From the NCBI GenBank assembly GCA_903867985.1, contig CAIPTO010000046.1:1-38995 (forward strand): 38,995 bases of DNA, read 5' to 3'. This DNA comes from an uncultured Elusimicrobia bacterium. Its GTDB lineage: Bacteria; Elusimicrobiota; Elusimicrobia; Elusimicrobiales; UBA9959. The stretch's first letter is position 1, and each line of letters opens with the position of its first letter. Of the stretch, positions 26,243 through 36,705 are shown piece after piece. Both the position numbers and the translations under genes were made by a program. The notes beneath the pieces were generated by a model. It had not been told where the DNA came from. It made no database searches and worked only from the letters and a program-made list of their open reading frames with translations.

Positions 26243-27550
26243 CTATTTAAGCCGTTCCTCCATCATGAGTTTTATAAACTCGTCCCAGAGAGAATCCGCT
26301 ACGAAAGCGAATTTTTCGTAATTGGCCGAATCATATTGGAGATTCGGAATATATATGGCCAGCCCATGGGCCTTAGGCACCATTGCAGTTTTGCGGATAA
26401 TAAGGTCGTTAGCGATGTGTTTCTGGAGGGCCAACCCGGCGGTAGCGGCTGCCGTGCCATCCGGCAGGCTGCGGCCGAGATTTGAGAGATAGTCGTACAG
26501 GTCCTTTGAATCGTGCCGATTCTTGGAACCGTGTGGAAAATCATAAATACTATTGACCGTGCTTTCCGCGGAGGCGGTTTTAAACGCTTCGGCATCGGCA
26601 GCGATGGCTTGCTCCCATTCATTTAACAGGTTCAGGAACTCCGGAAGAGCCGAGGTTCTGAGCGCTGAAAGCGTGGCTGTCCTGTCGGCCCGATAATGCG
26701 CGCCATAAGCGTCTACAATGATCTTTCCTAAAGCCTCGTCCGATATGCCGGGGTCGGCGACCAGCGGTTCCAGTATTTTGTCGTAAGGATAGCCGTCCCC
26801 GGGTATAACCTCTTCGGAGCCCACGATAACCGAAACTGAATCCTTCAGTTCATAGGTAACTTCGGCCATCTGCATTAGGCAGGCGTCCGTGGCGAAAATA
26901 TCTACTTTATGGCCCAGCGCCCGTTGTATCTGTGACATTGCCTGACCCAGCTGGTCAACTTCCATATGGTTTCCGCTGACATCATCCCAGGCGATGCCGG
27001 CGCGCCCGCCGCCGTGGTTCCACAGGATAATAGCAACCTTTTTGGCCGGGAACTGGCGGATGTTCCGCTGTGCGAACCGGACGAAGTGAGCCGCGCTGCC
27101 CATGTCCGTGTCATTGGAGGGGTATATTACCGGGGAGGTTACGGTGTCCGGGAGATTATCCTTTTTTATGAGAATGGTTTTGGAGCCGCGCTGGAATTTG
27201 ATGTTGTTCGAGGAGGCGTCCGTGCCAAGTATGCCGAACTCGGTCACCACGGCGACCTGGTCGGTGGAGCCGACCTTCTCCATGGCATTTATGTTTTTAT
27301 CCGCGTAGCCGGCTATGCCAAGATTGTTGACGCCGTCTATAAATATAAGGATAAGCCATTCGCGCTGCGCCGTTGGCGCCTTAGCGTAAATCTCCGCGGC
27401 TGCGGGTGTCGGATCTGCAATGTTAGATGAATCGGCTCTTATCTCTGCCACTCCGGCAGAGAGGCGCTCAAAAGAAATATCCTGCGCCTTGATGTTCACC
27501 ATCAGCGCGGCAAGCGCGGCAACCGCTAACACCAGGATATTTCGTTTCAT
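26243..27550 (-). CDS. Clostripain family (C11) cysteine peptidase, secreted
   Basis: REWLILIFIDGVNNL, KVAIILWNHGGGRAGIAWDD (catalytic His), VDIFATDACLMQMAEVTYEL (catalytic Cys), VGSEEVIPGDGYPYD. Start trimmed to MKRNILVLAVAALAALMVNIKA with GAGGA RBS. Confidence 0.9.
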   Translation of the reverse strand: MKRNILVLAVAALAALMVNIKAQDISFERLSAGVAEIRADSSNIADPTPAAAEIYAKAPTAQREWLILIFIDGVNNLGIAGYADKNINAMEKVGSTDQVAVVTEFGILGTDASSNNIKFQRGSKTILIKKDNLPDTVTSPVIYPSNDTDMGSAAHFVRFAQRNIRQFPAKKVAIILWNHGGGRAGIAWDDVSGNHMEVDQLGQAMSQIQRALGHKVDIFATDACLMQMAEVTYELKDSVSVIVGSEEVIPGDGYPYDKILEPLVADPGISDEALGKIIVDAYGAHYRADRTATLSALRTSALPEFLNLLNEWEQAIAADAEAFKTASAESTVNSIYDFPHGSKNRHDSKDLYDYLSNLGRSLPDGTAAATAGLALQKHIANDLIIRKTAMVPKAHGLAIYIPNLQYDSANYEKFAFVADSLWDEFIKLMMEERLK

Positions 27551-27731
27551 GTGTTTTGTCCTCAATTCGGTTCTAAATATAGTATCGCTCAGGCGGCCCC
27601 GGATTTCAAAGGCCCTTAGACCTATGGGTCAATGGGGCTTTGGGCCTATCCCCCGCTCCTGATTCCGGGGGAAGCGGAGGGGAAACCGCAAAAACAATCT
27701 CTCAGATAGTATAGCAGACCGGGTTGACTTG

Positions 27732-28976
27732 TCAAGGCGTATACTTTTTAAATACAAGGCAGGCGTTATTGGAGCCAAAACCGAAGGAATTGGAAAGAAC
27801 CGTGTTTAACGCGGATTTGCGGGGAGTTTGAGGAACATAATCCAGGTCGCATTCCGGATCCGGATTTTCATAGTTGATAGTGGGAGGGATTGTCTGGTTC
27901 TCTATGGCCAAACTGCAGACAACTGCTTCGATCGCCCCGGCCGCCCCTATCGTATGGCCGATCATGGATTTTGTCGAGGATATCGCGATCTTGCGCGCGT
28001 GCCCTTCAAAAACTTCTTTAATAGCCAGAGTTTCCGTTTTGTCATTCAAAGTGGTGGATGTGCCGTGGGCGTTGATGTAATCCACCTCGTCCGGTGAAAT
28101 TTGCGCGTCTTTCAAAGCGTCACTCATCGCCCGTGAAACATCCTTTCCGCTCGGATCGGGGATGACCATGTGGTAGGCTCCGGAATTGGCTGCATAGCCG
28201 GCCACTTCCGCGTAGATATGCGCCTCTCTTTTAAGCGCGTGCTCAAGCTCTTCCAAGACCAGCGCCCCGGCGCCTTCGGCCAGGACAAAACCGTCCCGGT
28301 CGCGGTCAAAGGGCCGGCTTGCCTTCTCCGGCTCGGAATTTCTTTTAGAAATGGCTCTCAAAGAGTCATAGGCGCCGAAGGTGAATTCCGTCAGCGGGGC
28401 TTCAGCTCCGCCGGTCAGGATCAGATCCGCGTAGCCGTCCTGAATTTTTCTAAACGATTCCCCCACCGCGTTGCTGCCTGAAGCGCAGGCGTTGGAGATA
28501 ACAAAGTTCTGGCCCTGGAGCCCGAAATGAATGGCGATATGAAACCCTACGGCGTTGGGCGTTATGCATGGAACGCAAAAGGGGTTGAGTCTGTGCGAGC
28601 CTTTCTCATAGCCCTTAAGAATCTGCTCCTCGTGATACATTACGCCGCCTAAGCCGGAGCCGAAAATCACTCCGAACCGGGAACGGTCCTCTTTTTCCAG
28701 ATCAAGTTTGCTGTCAGCCAGGCACTGCTTGGCCGCAACCAGGCCTAAATGCGCGAACCTGTCAGAGCGCCTGACAAGATTGGCGTCAAGATGATCTAAA
28801 GCGTTAAAATTTTTAATTATTCCGGCGATTTTGGAGTTATGTTTTGAGGTGTCAAAAGTTTCTATCAAGCTTACGCCTGATTTGCCCTGGAGATTGGCCT
28901 GCCAAAAATCGTCTTTCCCTGATCCTATCGGGGAAACAACGCCCAGCGCGGTAATAACCACCCTTCTTTTTTTCAT
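27732..28976 (-). CDS. fabF: Beta-ketoacyl-ACP synthase II
   Basis: VVITALGVVSPIGSGKDDFW, ISNACASGSNAVGESFR, YINAHGTSTTLNDKTE, STKSMIGHTIGAAGAIEAV, NSFGFGSNNACLVFK. Confidence 0.96.
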   Translation of the reverse strand: MKKRRVVITALGVVSPIGSGKDDFWQANLQGKSGVSLIETFDTSKHNSKIAGIIKNFNALDHLDANLVRRSDRFAHLGLVAAKQCLADSKLDLEKEDRSRFGVIFGSGLGGVMYHEEQILKGYEKGSHRLNPFCVPCITPNAVGFHIAIHFGLQGQNFVISNACASGSNAVGESFRKIQDGYADLILTGGAEAPLTEFTFGAYDSLRAISKRNSEPEKASRPFDRDRDGFVLAEGAGALVLEELEHALKREAHIYAEVAGYAANSGAYHMVIPDPSGKDVSRAMSDALKDAQISPDEVDYINAHGTSTTLNDKTETLAIKEVFEGHARKIAISSTKSMIGHTIGAAGAIEAVVCSLAIENQTIPPTINYENPDPECDLDYVPQTPRKSALNTVLSNSFGFGSNNACLVFKKYTP

Positions 28977-29042
28977 GATTGGAATTGTATCACATATCTC
29001 CGGGCGGGGTGGAAAAGAGCCGCCCGCCTTTTTACGGTTTCC

Positions 29043-29699
29043 TTACTGTTTTTTGTGCCGAAGGTAGCCAAGGAGGCCCGGGAGCATCGAAATAAATACT
29101 ATGGCCATGACGACCATGGTAAAATTGTTCTTTATAACCGGGATATTGCCGAAATAATAACCGGAGAGCATTATGACCGTCACCCAGGTGAACCCGCCTA
29201 CCACGTTGAACAGCAGAAACTTCGGATAGGTCATGGCGCCGACCCCGGCCACGAACGGCGCGAAGGTGCGCACGATGGGAACATATTTAGCCAGTATTAT
29301 GGTCATGCCGCCGTACTTCTCGTAAAAGGTGTGGGTCTTCTGCAGATATTCCTTTTTGAATATCCTTGAGTTTTCGTAGTGGAACACTTTTGGTCCGAGG
29401 AAGTTCCCTACGGCGTAATTGACATTGTCCCCCAGTATGGCGGCAAGTACCAGGAGCGGCCAGATCTTTGAGAGATCGATAGCTCCGGCGGCGGCGAACA
29501 TGCCCGCGGCGAAAAGCAGCGAATCGCCCGGCAGGATCGGAGTAATCACCAGTCCCGTCTCGCAGAAAATGATAAGGAACAGTATGAGGTAGGTCCAGTT
29601 GCCGTAGCCCTGTATGACCGCCCCCAGATATTTATCCAGGTGCAGGAACAGGTTTGCAAACTGCGCCGATAGCCGTGCCAATTCTTGAATAAATCCCAT
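29043..29699 (-). CDS. DedA family membrane protein
   Basis: LFLIIFCETGLVITPILPGDSLLFAAGMFAA, ILGDNVNYAVGNFLGPKVF, FYEKYGGMTIILAKYVPIVRTFAPFVAGVGAMTY. Confidence 0.93.
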   Translation of the reverse strand: MGFIQELARLSAQFANLFLHLDKYLGAVIQGYGNWTYLILFLIIFCETGLVITPILPGDSLLFAAGMFAAAGAIDLSKIWPLLVLAAILGDNVNYAVGNFLGPKVFHYENSRIFKKEYLQKTHTFYEKYGGMTIILAKYVPIVRTFAPFVAGVGAMTYPKFLLFNVVGGFTWVTVIMLSGYYFGNIPVIKNNFTMVVMAIVFISMLPGLLGYLRHKKQ

Positions 29700-29773
29700 A
29701 TATTCCCGATTTTCCTTACAGATATTCTATGATTTTAGAGCCGTCAGCGCACTTGTTTTGTGAGATATTTCAA

Positions 29774-29783
29774 ATGCTATAAT
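29774..29783 (+). promoter_or_regulatory. Extended -10 promoter upstream of the fluoride riboswitch
   Basis: ATGCTATAAT (TGnTATAAT), about 10 nt before the aptamer. Confidence 0.55.
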
Positions 29784-29789
29784 CTAAGG

Positions 29790-29858
29790 AAAGGCGATGA
29801 TGTTCGCCCTTCCGGCGTCGGCCGGAAAAACCGCCAGAAACGGCTGATAACCTCTACC
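29790..29858 (+). promoter_or_regulatory. Fluoride riboswitch aptamer (crcB motif)
   Basis: AAGGCGATGATGTTCGCC...AACCGCCAGAAACGGCTGATAACCTCTACC matches the conserved GGCGATG..CGCC / CTGATRRCC(T/G)CTAC architecture. GATGTT/AACCTC pseudoknot pairing possible with one mismatch. Confidence 0.88.
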
Positions 29859-29882
29859 TTAATTCAGGCAGAGGTTTTTTTA
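29849..29882 (+). terminator. Intrinsic terminator of the riboswitch expression platform
   Basis: AACCTCTACC-TTAATT-CAGGCAGAGGTTTTTTT; overlaps the aptamer 3' end. Confidence 0.82.
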
Positions 29883-29898
29883 TTTCAACTGGAGAGAT

Positions 29899-31032
29899 AT
29901 GAATACAGACATGACGCCGCTTGCGGGAGGCCTGCTGATTTTTGCCGCGAGCGTGATCAGCCTCAGACTGGGAATCTCCGTGGCTATATTTGAGACGCTG
30001 CTTGGGCTGGCCGCCGGAAACCTTGGCCTGCCCGCAGCCGACTGGATGGTATATCTCGCCGGGTTCGGCGGCATAGTGCTGACTTTCCTTGCCGGCAGCG
30101 AAGTGGACCTGAAACTGCTAAAAAATAATTTCAGGGCGGCAGGGGTCGTCAGCCTGGCCTCTTTTCTGGCGCCGCTTGCGGGAGGTTTCTTTTTTTGTCG
30201 TTATTTTGCCGGCTGGAGCGTTCCCGCGGCGCTTATAACCGGCATAGCGCTTTCAGAGACCTCCCTGGCGGTGGTTTATTCAGTGCTTGTGGAAACCGGT
30301 TTGGTTAAAACACGGACCGGGAAACTTCTGATGGTATGCACTTTCCTCACCAATACGATGACGGCCGTAGCTCTTAGCCTGGTTTTCCTGAAGCCAAACC
30401 CCGGCACCTTGATTTTTTTATTGCTCTCAGCCGCTTTTCTGCTCTTCGCCGGGCGTTTTTCCATGGGGATAATCCGTCATCCCGCGCTGGCAGGTAAAGT
30501 TATCGAACCGGAGATAAAATATATTTTCTTCGTGCTGCTGGCTTTCGTCTATCTGGCGGAACTCGGCGCCAGTCAGGCCATACTGCCGGCGTTCATCTTC
30601 GGGCTTGTCATGGGAAAGCATTTCAAAGTCCAGCGCCGCACCGCCGATATAAAAAACCGGCTGCGCACGGTTTCTTACGCTTTTATTACCCCCTTCTTCT
30701 TTATAGTGGCCGGTATGAGGGTTTCCCTCCCGGCGCTCTGGGCTTCGGCGGGTCTTTTCCTGGCTGTTTTCGCCGTAAAGCAGATTTCAAAATTCGCGGG
30801 GGTCTATTTTCTTATGAATAAGTATTTTCCGAAAGGCGGGATGTATTCCACGCTGATGATGTCCACGGGGCTTACTTTTGGCGTGATGGCGGTTATGTTC
30901 GGACTCAAAGCCGGTTTCCTGGACCAGCGTCAATATTCCATATTGATAGGCGTGCTGATAGCCAGCGCCGTCATCCCTGCATTCGTGGCCCAGAAATGGT
31001 TTGCCCCGCTAGAGGATGAAGATATAATGTGA
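29899..31032 (+). CDS. Cation:proton antiporter (CPA2/Kef-like membrane domain)
   Basis: 377 aa; multiple TMs; FGGIVLTFLAGSEVDLKLLK, GIALSETSLAVVYSVLVETGL, RTVSYAFITPFFFIVAGMRVSL. Confidence 0.88.
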   Translation: MNTDMTPLAGGLLIFAASVISLRLGISVAIFETLLGLAAGNLGLPAADWMVYLAGFGGIVLTFLAGSEVDLKLLKNNFRAAGVVSLASFLAPLAGGFFFCRYFAGWSVPAALITGIALSETSLAVVYSVLVETGLVKTRTGKLLMVCTFLTNTMTAVALSLVFLKPNPGTLIFLLLSAAFLLFAGRFSMGIIRHPALAGKVIEPEIKYIFFVLLAFVYLAELGASQAILPAFIFGLVMGKHFKVQRRTADIKNRLRTVSYAFITPFFFIVAGMRVSLPALWASAGLFLAVFAVKQISKFAGVYFLMNKYFPKGGMYSTLMMSTGLTFGVMAVMFGLKAGFLDQRQYSILIGVLIASAVIPAFVAQKWFAPLEDEDIM

Positions 31033-31033
31033 T

Positions 31034-31071
31034 AAAAGACCGGCAGCCTGCTTAAAGGCTGCCGGTCTTTT
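31034..31071. terminator. Bidirectional terminator between antiporter and enolase
   Basis: AAAAGACCGGCAGCC-TGCTTAAA-GGCTGCCGGTCTTTT. Confidence 0.9.
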
Positions 31072-31094
31072 GTAAACTTCCGGTTTTGGCCGCG

Positions 31095-32393
<1,299 letters not shown>

Positions 32394-32395
32394 TT

Positions 32396-32431
32396 AAAAC
32401 GAAAACTCCCGCGGCACTTAGCGCGGGAGTC
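32396..32431 (-). terminator. Terminator downstream of tRNA-Val
   Basis: Minus strand ACTCCCGCG-CTAAGTGC-CGCGGGAGTTTTCGTTTT. Confidence 0.65.
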
Positions 32432-32498
32432 ACAGGCCGTTGGGGCGGGTGCAAAGCCGGTCAGGGTGTTAAATTCCGGCTGGTCACTCTCTGGAATC

Positions 32499-32573
32499 TG
32501 GTGGGCGGTACAGGATTTGAACCTGTGACCCCTGTCGTGTGAGGACAGTGCTCTACCGCTGAGCTAACCGCCC
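32499..32573 (-). tRNA. tRNA-Val (anticodon CAC), CCA encoded
   Basis: Minus strand GGGCGGTTAGCTCAGCGGTAGAGCACTGTCCTCACACGACAGGGGTCACAGGTTCAAATCCTGTACCGCCCACCA; cloverleaf folds; anticodon loop CTCACAC. Confidence 0.96.
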
Positions 32574-32819
32574 GAATATATCCGTCTGGCGCGCATCCGC
32601 ATAAGGCGGATACCTGCGTAAGTATAATATATTCTACAATAGTTTCATCGGTTTTTCAGGCCTAATTCTGCCATCTGCTTGTTAAAGGCAGGCGCATTAT
32701 TGTGTTATAATTGAACCATGGAATCGTTGGCAGGAAGCGTCTTTACGCAAAGCAGCACGGTGTTAACAAGGACTTCCCTGAAAATTTAATTAACAGCCGT
32801 CATAACATTAGGAGATATC

Positions 32820-33983
32820 ATGAAAACCAAAAATATTTCAATAGCTTTGATGGGTTTTTTTATCCTGGCGGGCTGCGGGAAATTAAAAAACGACACGGTG
32901 CGTATAGGAGTAATAGCTGAGATAACCGGCGCTATCCCCGCCGTAGGAGCCTCCTGCAAAAACGGCGCTCAAATGGCGGCCAAGGAGATAAACGACGCCG
33001 GCGGTATAATGGTGGACGGGGTAATTAAAAAAATAGAACTTTTTATTGAAGACAGCGCGTCGAAGCCCGAGCAGGCCGCGACGGTGGCGCAGAAGCTTAT
33101 AACCTATTCCGGAGTGATAGCCATCGTCGGGCCCAATTCAAGCAGCAACGCGCTGCCTGCGGCTGAGATAGCGGAAAAAGCCGGGATGGTTCTGATGACG
33201 CCGTGGTCAACGGATCCCAAAACCACCATCGACGCTAAAACCGGGCAGCCTAAGAAGTTTGTTTTCCGGGCCTGCTTCACCGATACTTTCGAGGGAAAGG
33301 TGCTGGGGAGTTTTGCCCGCAAGGAGCTTAAGGCCAATAAAGTGGCGATTCTTTACGATGTCGCCTCCGATGTGCTTAAAATTCAGGCTGAAATATTCAG
33401 GGAAAGTTTTGAGGAAAACGGCGGCAAGATCGTGGCTTTTGAAACCTATACGAAGGGGGATAAGGATTTTTCCGCTCAGTTCACCAAAATTAAAAGCGCG
33501 AAACCCGACTTGATATTCCTGCCGAGTTATTACACGGACGTCCCCCTGCAGGTTCAGCAGGCGCGCCGGCTCGGGATCAAGGTCCCGTTCTTGGGGTCGG
33601 ATGCCTGGAGCAGCGAAGACCTGGTCAGGATGTGCGGCGCGGACTGTGAAGGATCCTATCTTTTAAACCACTACTCTCCCGGCACTACTAACCCGGTCAC
33701 TCAGAAGTTTATCGCGCAATACCGGGCCCAATTCGGCGGCGCCACCCCCGACGATGTTGCCGCGCTGTCCTACGACGCCTTAAAGGTTCTTGCCCAGGCT
33801 ATAGCGCTGGCGGGGAAACTTGACAGGTCGGTCGTGCGGGATGCGCTGTCTAAGGTTCCCGCTTATCCCGGAGTCACCGGCGTTATCAAATACAGCCCGG
33901 GTTCCGGCGATCCCGTAAAAGGCGCGGTAATTCTGCGGATTAAAAACGGCGGGTTCTCCTGGTTTGCCGACGCGCAGCCGTAA
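32820..33983 (+). CDS. livK: Branched-chain amino acid ABC transporter substrate-binding lipoprotein
   Basis: Lipobox LAGCGK; IGVIAEITGAIPAVGASCKNGAQMAAKEINDAGGI; followed by livHMGF. Confidence 0.9.
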   Translation: MKTKNISIALMGFFILAGCGKLKNDTVRIGVIAEITGAIPAVGASCKNGAQMAAKEINDAGGIMVDGVIKKIELFIEDSASKPEQAATVAQKLITYSGVIAIVGPNSSSNALPAAEIAEKAGMVLMTPWSTDPKTTIDAKTGQPKKFVFRACFTDTFEGKVLGSFARKELKANKVAILYDVASDVLKIQAEIFRESFEENGGKIVAFETYTKGDKDFSAQFTKIKSAKPDLIFLPSYYTDVPLQVQQARRLGIKVPFLGSDAWSSEDLVRMCGADCEGSYLLNHYSPGTTNPVTQKFIAQYRAQFGGATPDDVAALSYDALKVLAQAIALAGKLDRSVVRDALSKVPAYPGVTGVIKYSPGSGDPVKGAVILRIKNGGFSWFADAQP

Positions 33984-34010
33984 CCGCGGAACGTTATTAA
34001 TGAAAATTTA

Positions 34011-34910
34011 TTGTTTTTCCCCCGGATATACTACGTGATATATTTCTTTCAGCAGGCTCTGAACGCCGCGCAACTGGGCAGCGTATACGCTCTCATCGCC
34101 CTCGGCTACACAATGGTTTACGGCGTGCTTTCCATGATCAACTTCGCGCACGGCGATTTTTTCATGGTGGGAGCGTTCCTTTGTTTTGTCGGGGTCGTGG
34201 TGCTGCAACTTTCATTTATCCCTGTGCTGCTGCTGGCGATGGCTGGCGTCACGATGCTCGGCGTGGCTACGGAGCGCGTCGCCTACCGCCCTTTGCGAAA
34301 CGCCCCAAAGGCGTCGGCCATTATAACCTCGCTCGGAGTCGGAATTTTTCTTGAACATTTTACGCTGGGGCTCAGTCCGTATCCCAAATATATTCCCCCG
34401 GTGCTCCCCTCCTTCAGTTTTAATGCGGGGGGCGTATCGGTTTCCACTTTTCAGCTCGCCACCATCAGCATTTCGTTCATCCTTATGCTGGCGCTCTATC
34501 TTGTGGTCAACAAGACCAGAGTGGGCCTCGCCATGAGAGCTATTTCGGCCGACCGCGGTATCGTTCCGCTGATGGGCGTTCCAGTTGATAAAATAATCGC
34601 GCTGACTTTCGCGCTGGGGTCCGGGCTGGGCGGAGCGGCCGGGGTTATGTACGCCATGGCGTATCCCGTGATAGATCCGTATATCGGGATTATAATAGGC
34701 TGGAAGGCTTTCATCTCAGCCGTGATCGGCGGAATAGGGAATATACGCGGCGCGGTGCTTGGCGCCTATATCCTTGGCACCGTAGAGATAATGACTGCCG
34801 CTTTTTTGCCGTCCACTTACCGCGACCTCGTCGCGTTCTCTCTCCTTCTTATACTGCTGATTTTCCGACCGCATGGGCTGCTCGGCCGCGCTGAGAGTCA
34901 GAAGGTATGA
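34011..34910 (+). CDS. livH: Branched-chain amino acid ABC transporter permease LivH (start codon uncertain)
   Basis: LNAAQLGSVYALIALGYTMVYGVLSMINFAHGDFFMVGAF; GWKAFISAVIGGIGNIRGAVLGAYILG. TTG start in the ORF track. Confidence 0.92.
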   Translation: MFFPRIYYVIYFFQQALNAAQLGSVYALIALGYTMVYGVLSMINFAHGDFFMVGAFLCFVGVVVLQLSFIPVLLLAMAGVTMLGVATERVAYRPLRNAPKASAIITSLGVGIFLEHFTLGLSPYPKYIPPVLPSFSFNAGGVSVSTFQLATISISFILMLALYLVVNKTRVGLAMRAISADRGIVPLMGVPVDKIIALTFALGSGLGGAAGVMYAMAYPVIDPYIGIIIGWKAFISAVIGGIGNIRGAVLGAYILGTVEIMTAAFLPSTYRDLVAFSLLLILLIFRPHGLLGRAESQKV

Positions 34911-35899
34911 GGAAAATCATGGATTTTATGCGCCCAGCCGGCGCCCTTGGGAAATATTTGCCCGTTAAGGCCGTGGTCGCGCTAGGCTTTATGCTGGCTC
35001 TGTCTATTGCCCGTTTTAACCTTCTGGATAATTATATTCAGCTTGTCCTGATGCTTATAGGTATCAACTTGATTCTTACGCTGAGCCTGAATCTCGTCAA
35101 CGGCTATATGGGAGAATTTTCGGTCGGGCATGCGGGGTTTATGGCGGCCGGAGCCTATGTTTCCTCTATTTTAAGCGTGAGGGTGCTCGCTTCTTACTCC
35201 CCCGTCTGGGTCTTTCCGTGCGCAGTGCTGGCCGGAGGCTTAGCCGCCGGCGTAGTGGGGCTGGCTGTCGCAGTACCTTCTTTTAAAACTCGCGGCGATT
35301 ATCTGGCCATCGTAACCCTGGCCTTCAGCATGATCGTGAAATCCGTTATAGAAAACATAGACGCCGTCGGCGGGCCCCGCGGCTTCCTCGGCATGGATAA
35401 GCTCACAACTCTCCCGTGGGTTTTTTTCTGGACTGTCGCTGCGGTCTGGATAATAAGAAACTTTATCTATTCCCGCTTCGGTCGCGGGGTTTTATCGGTG
35501 CGCGAGGATGAGATCGCCGCCGATCTGACGGGTGTAAACACCAGGAACGTGAAAATGCTGGCCTTTGTCGTCTCCTCTTTTTTCGCCGGGATAGCCGGAG
35601 GGCTTTACGCGCACCTCATCCAGTACATAAGTCCGGGAGTTTTCGATATCGTAAAGTCCACGGAGATGCTTGTTATGGTTTATCTGGGGGGAGTGGGCTC
35701 CATAGCTGGATCAATGATCGGGGCCGCCACTTACACCGTTTTGCTAGAAGCGCTGCGTCCCCTCGGGATATGGCGCATGGCGGTCATGCCGCTGCTTCTT
35801 ATTTTACTTATGATCTTTCGCCCTAAGGGAATAATGGGCTATCGCGAAGCGCGCTGGCTGAGTCCTTCTTTCGGCCGCGGCACTGGGAAGGATAAATGA
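34907..35899 (+). CDS. livM: Branched-chain amino acid ABC transporter permease LivM
   Basis: LILTLSLNLVNGYMGEFSVGHAGFMAAGAY; RGDYLAIVTLAFSMI; GGVGSIAGSMIGAA. Confidence 0.93.
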   Translation: MRKIMDFMRPAGALGKYLPVKAVVALGFMLALSIARFNLLDNYIQLVLMLIGINLILTLSLNLVNGYMGEFSVGHAGFMAAGAYVSSILSVRVLASYSPVWVFPCAVLAGGLAAGVVGLAVAVPSFKTRGDYLAIVTLAFSMIVKSVIENIDAVGGPRGFLGMDKLTTLPWVFFWTVAAVWIIRNFIYSRFGRGVLSVREDEIAADLTGVNTRNVKMLAFVVSSFFAGIAGGLYAHLIQYISPGVFDIVKSTEMLVMVYLGGVGSIAGSMIGAATYTVLLEALRPLGIWRMAVMPLLLILLMIFRPKGIMGYREARWLSPSFGRGTGKDK

Positions 35900-36705
35900 C
35901 GGCTCCCGGTAATTTAAAACTTCCCCCCCAGGCCGGCGGCGGCGCGGCGCTGGAATTAAAAGATGTTACGCATCATTTCGGAGGGCTTCGCGCCCTCAGC
36001 GGCGTTAATTTCGCCGTTGCTCCGGGAGAGCTCGCCGGAATCATCGGACCTAACGGGGCGGGAAAAACGACGGTTTTCAATCTTATAACCGGTGTGTATA
36101 AACCTTCGATAGGGAAAATTATTTTTCATGGCCGCGAGATAACGGGTATGCGCTCCTCGAACATAACCGAGTTGGGCATAGCCCGGACATTTCAAAACAT
36201 ACGCCTTTTTAAAGAACTGACCGTCCTGGATAATGTCAGGGCGGCCCACTACGCCCGCATGAAGGTAAATCCTCTTGAAGCTTTGTTTCACTCCGGCCGG
36301 CACCGGAGCGAGGAAAAAAGAGTAACGGAGGAAAGCAGAGATCTGCTGGAAAGGTTCGGCCTGGGCGGAAGCGCCGGTGAGATTTCTAAAAACCTTCCCT
36401 ACGGATCTCAGCGGCGGCTTGAAATATTGCGCGCTGCGGCCACAAATCCGTCGCTCATCCTGTTGGACGAGCCCGCCGCGGGCATGCATCCGGGCGAAGT
36501 TGAGCAGCTGATGTCTTTTATTCTGGAGCTGAAGAAACAGTTTTCACTCACAGTGCTTCTTATAGAACATCAGATGCGGCTTGTTATGGGGATGTGCTCT
36601 CATATCGTAGTGCTGGATTTTGGAATGGTTATAGCCGACGGCGGCCCCCAGCAGGTCAGGTCTGACGCCGGAGTTATGAAGGCTTACATGGGGAGCGCGA
36701 AATGA
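35896..36705 (+). CDS. livG: Branched-chain amino acid ABC transporter ATPase LivG
   Basis: IIGPNGAGKTTVFNLITG Walker A; GIARTFQNIRLFKELTVLDNV; ILLDEPAAGM. Confidence 0.95.
   Translation: MTAPGNLKLPPQAGGGAALELKDVTHHFGGLRALSGVNFAVAPGELAGIIGPNGAGKTTVFNLITGVYKPSIGKIIFHGREITGMRSSNITELGIARTFQNIRLFKELTVLDNVRAAHYARMKVNPLEALFHSGRHRSEEKRVTEESRDLLERFGLGGSAGEISKNLPYGSQRRLEILRAAATNPSLILLDEPAAGMHPGEVEQLMSFILELKKQFSLTVLLIEHQMRLVMGMCSHIVVLDFGMVIADGGPQQVRSDAGVMKAYMGSAK

Noticed and set aside
32580-32615. ATCCGC-ATAAG-GCGGAT hairpin upstream of tRNA-Val
   Set aside because: Short isolated stem without T-tract or other context; not enough to call a function.
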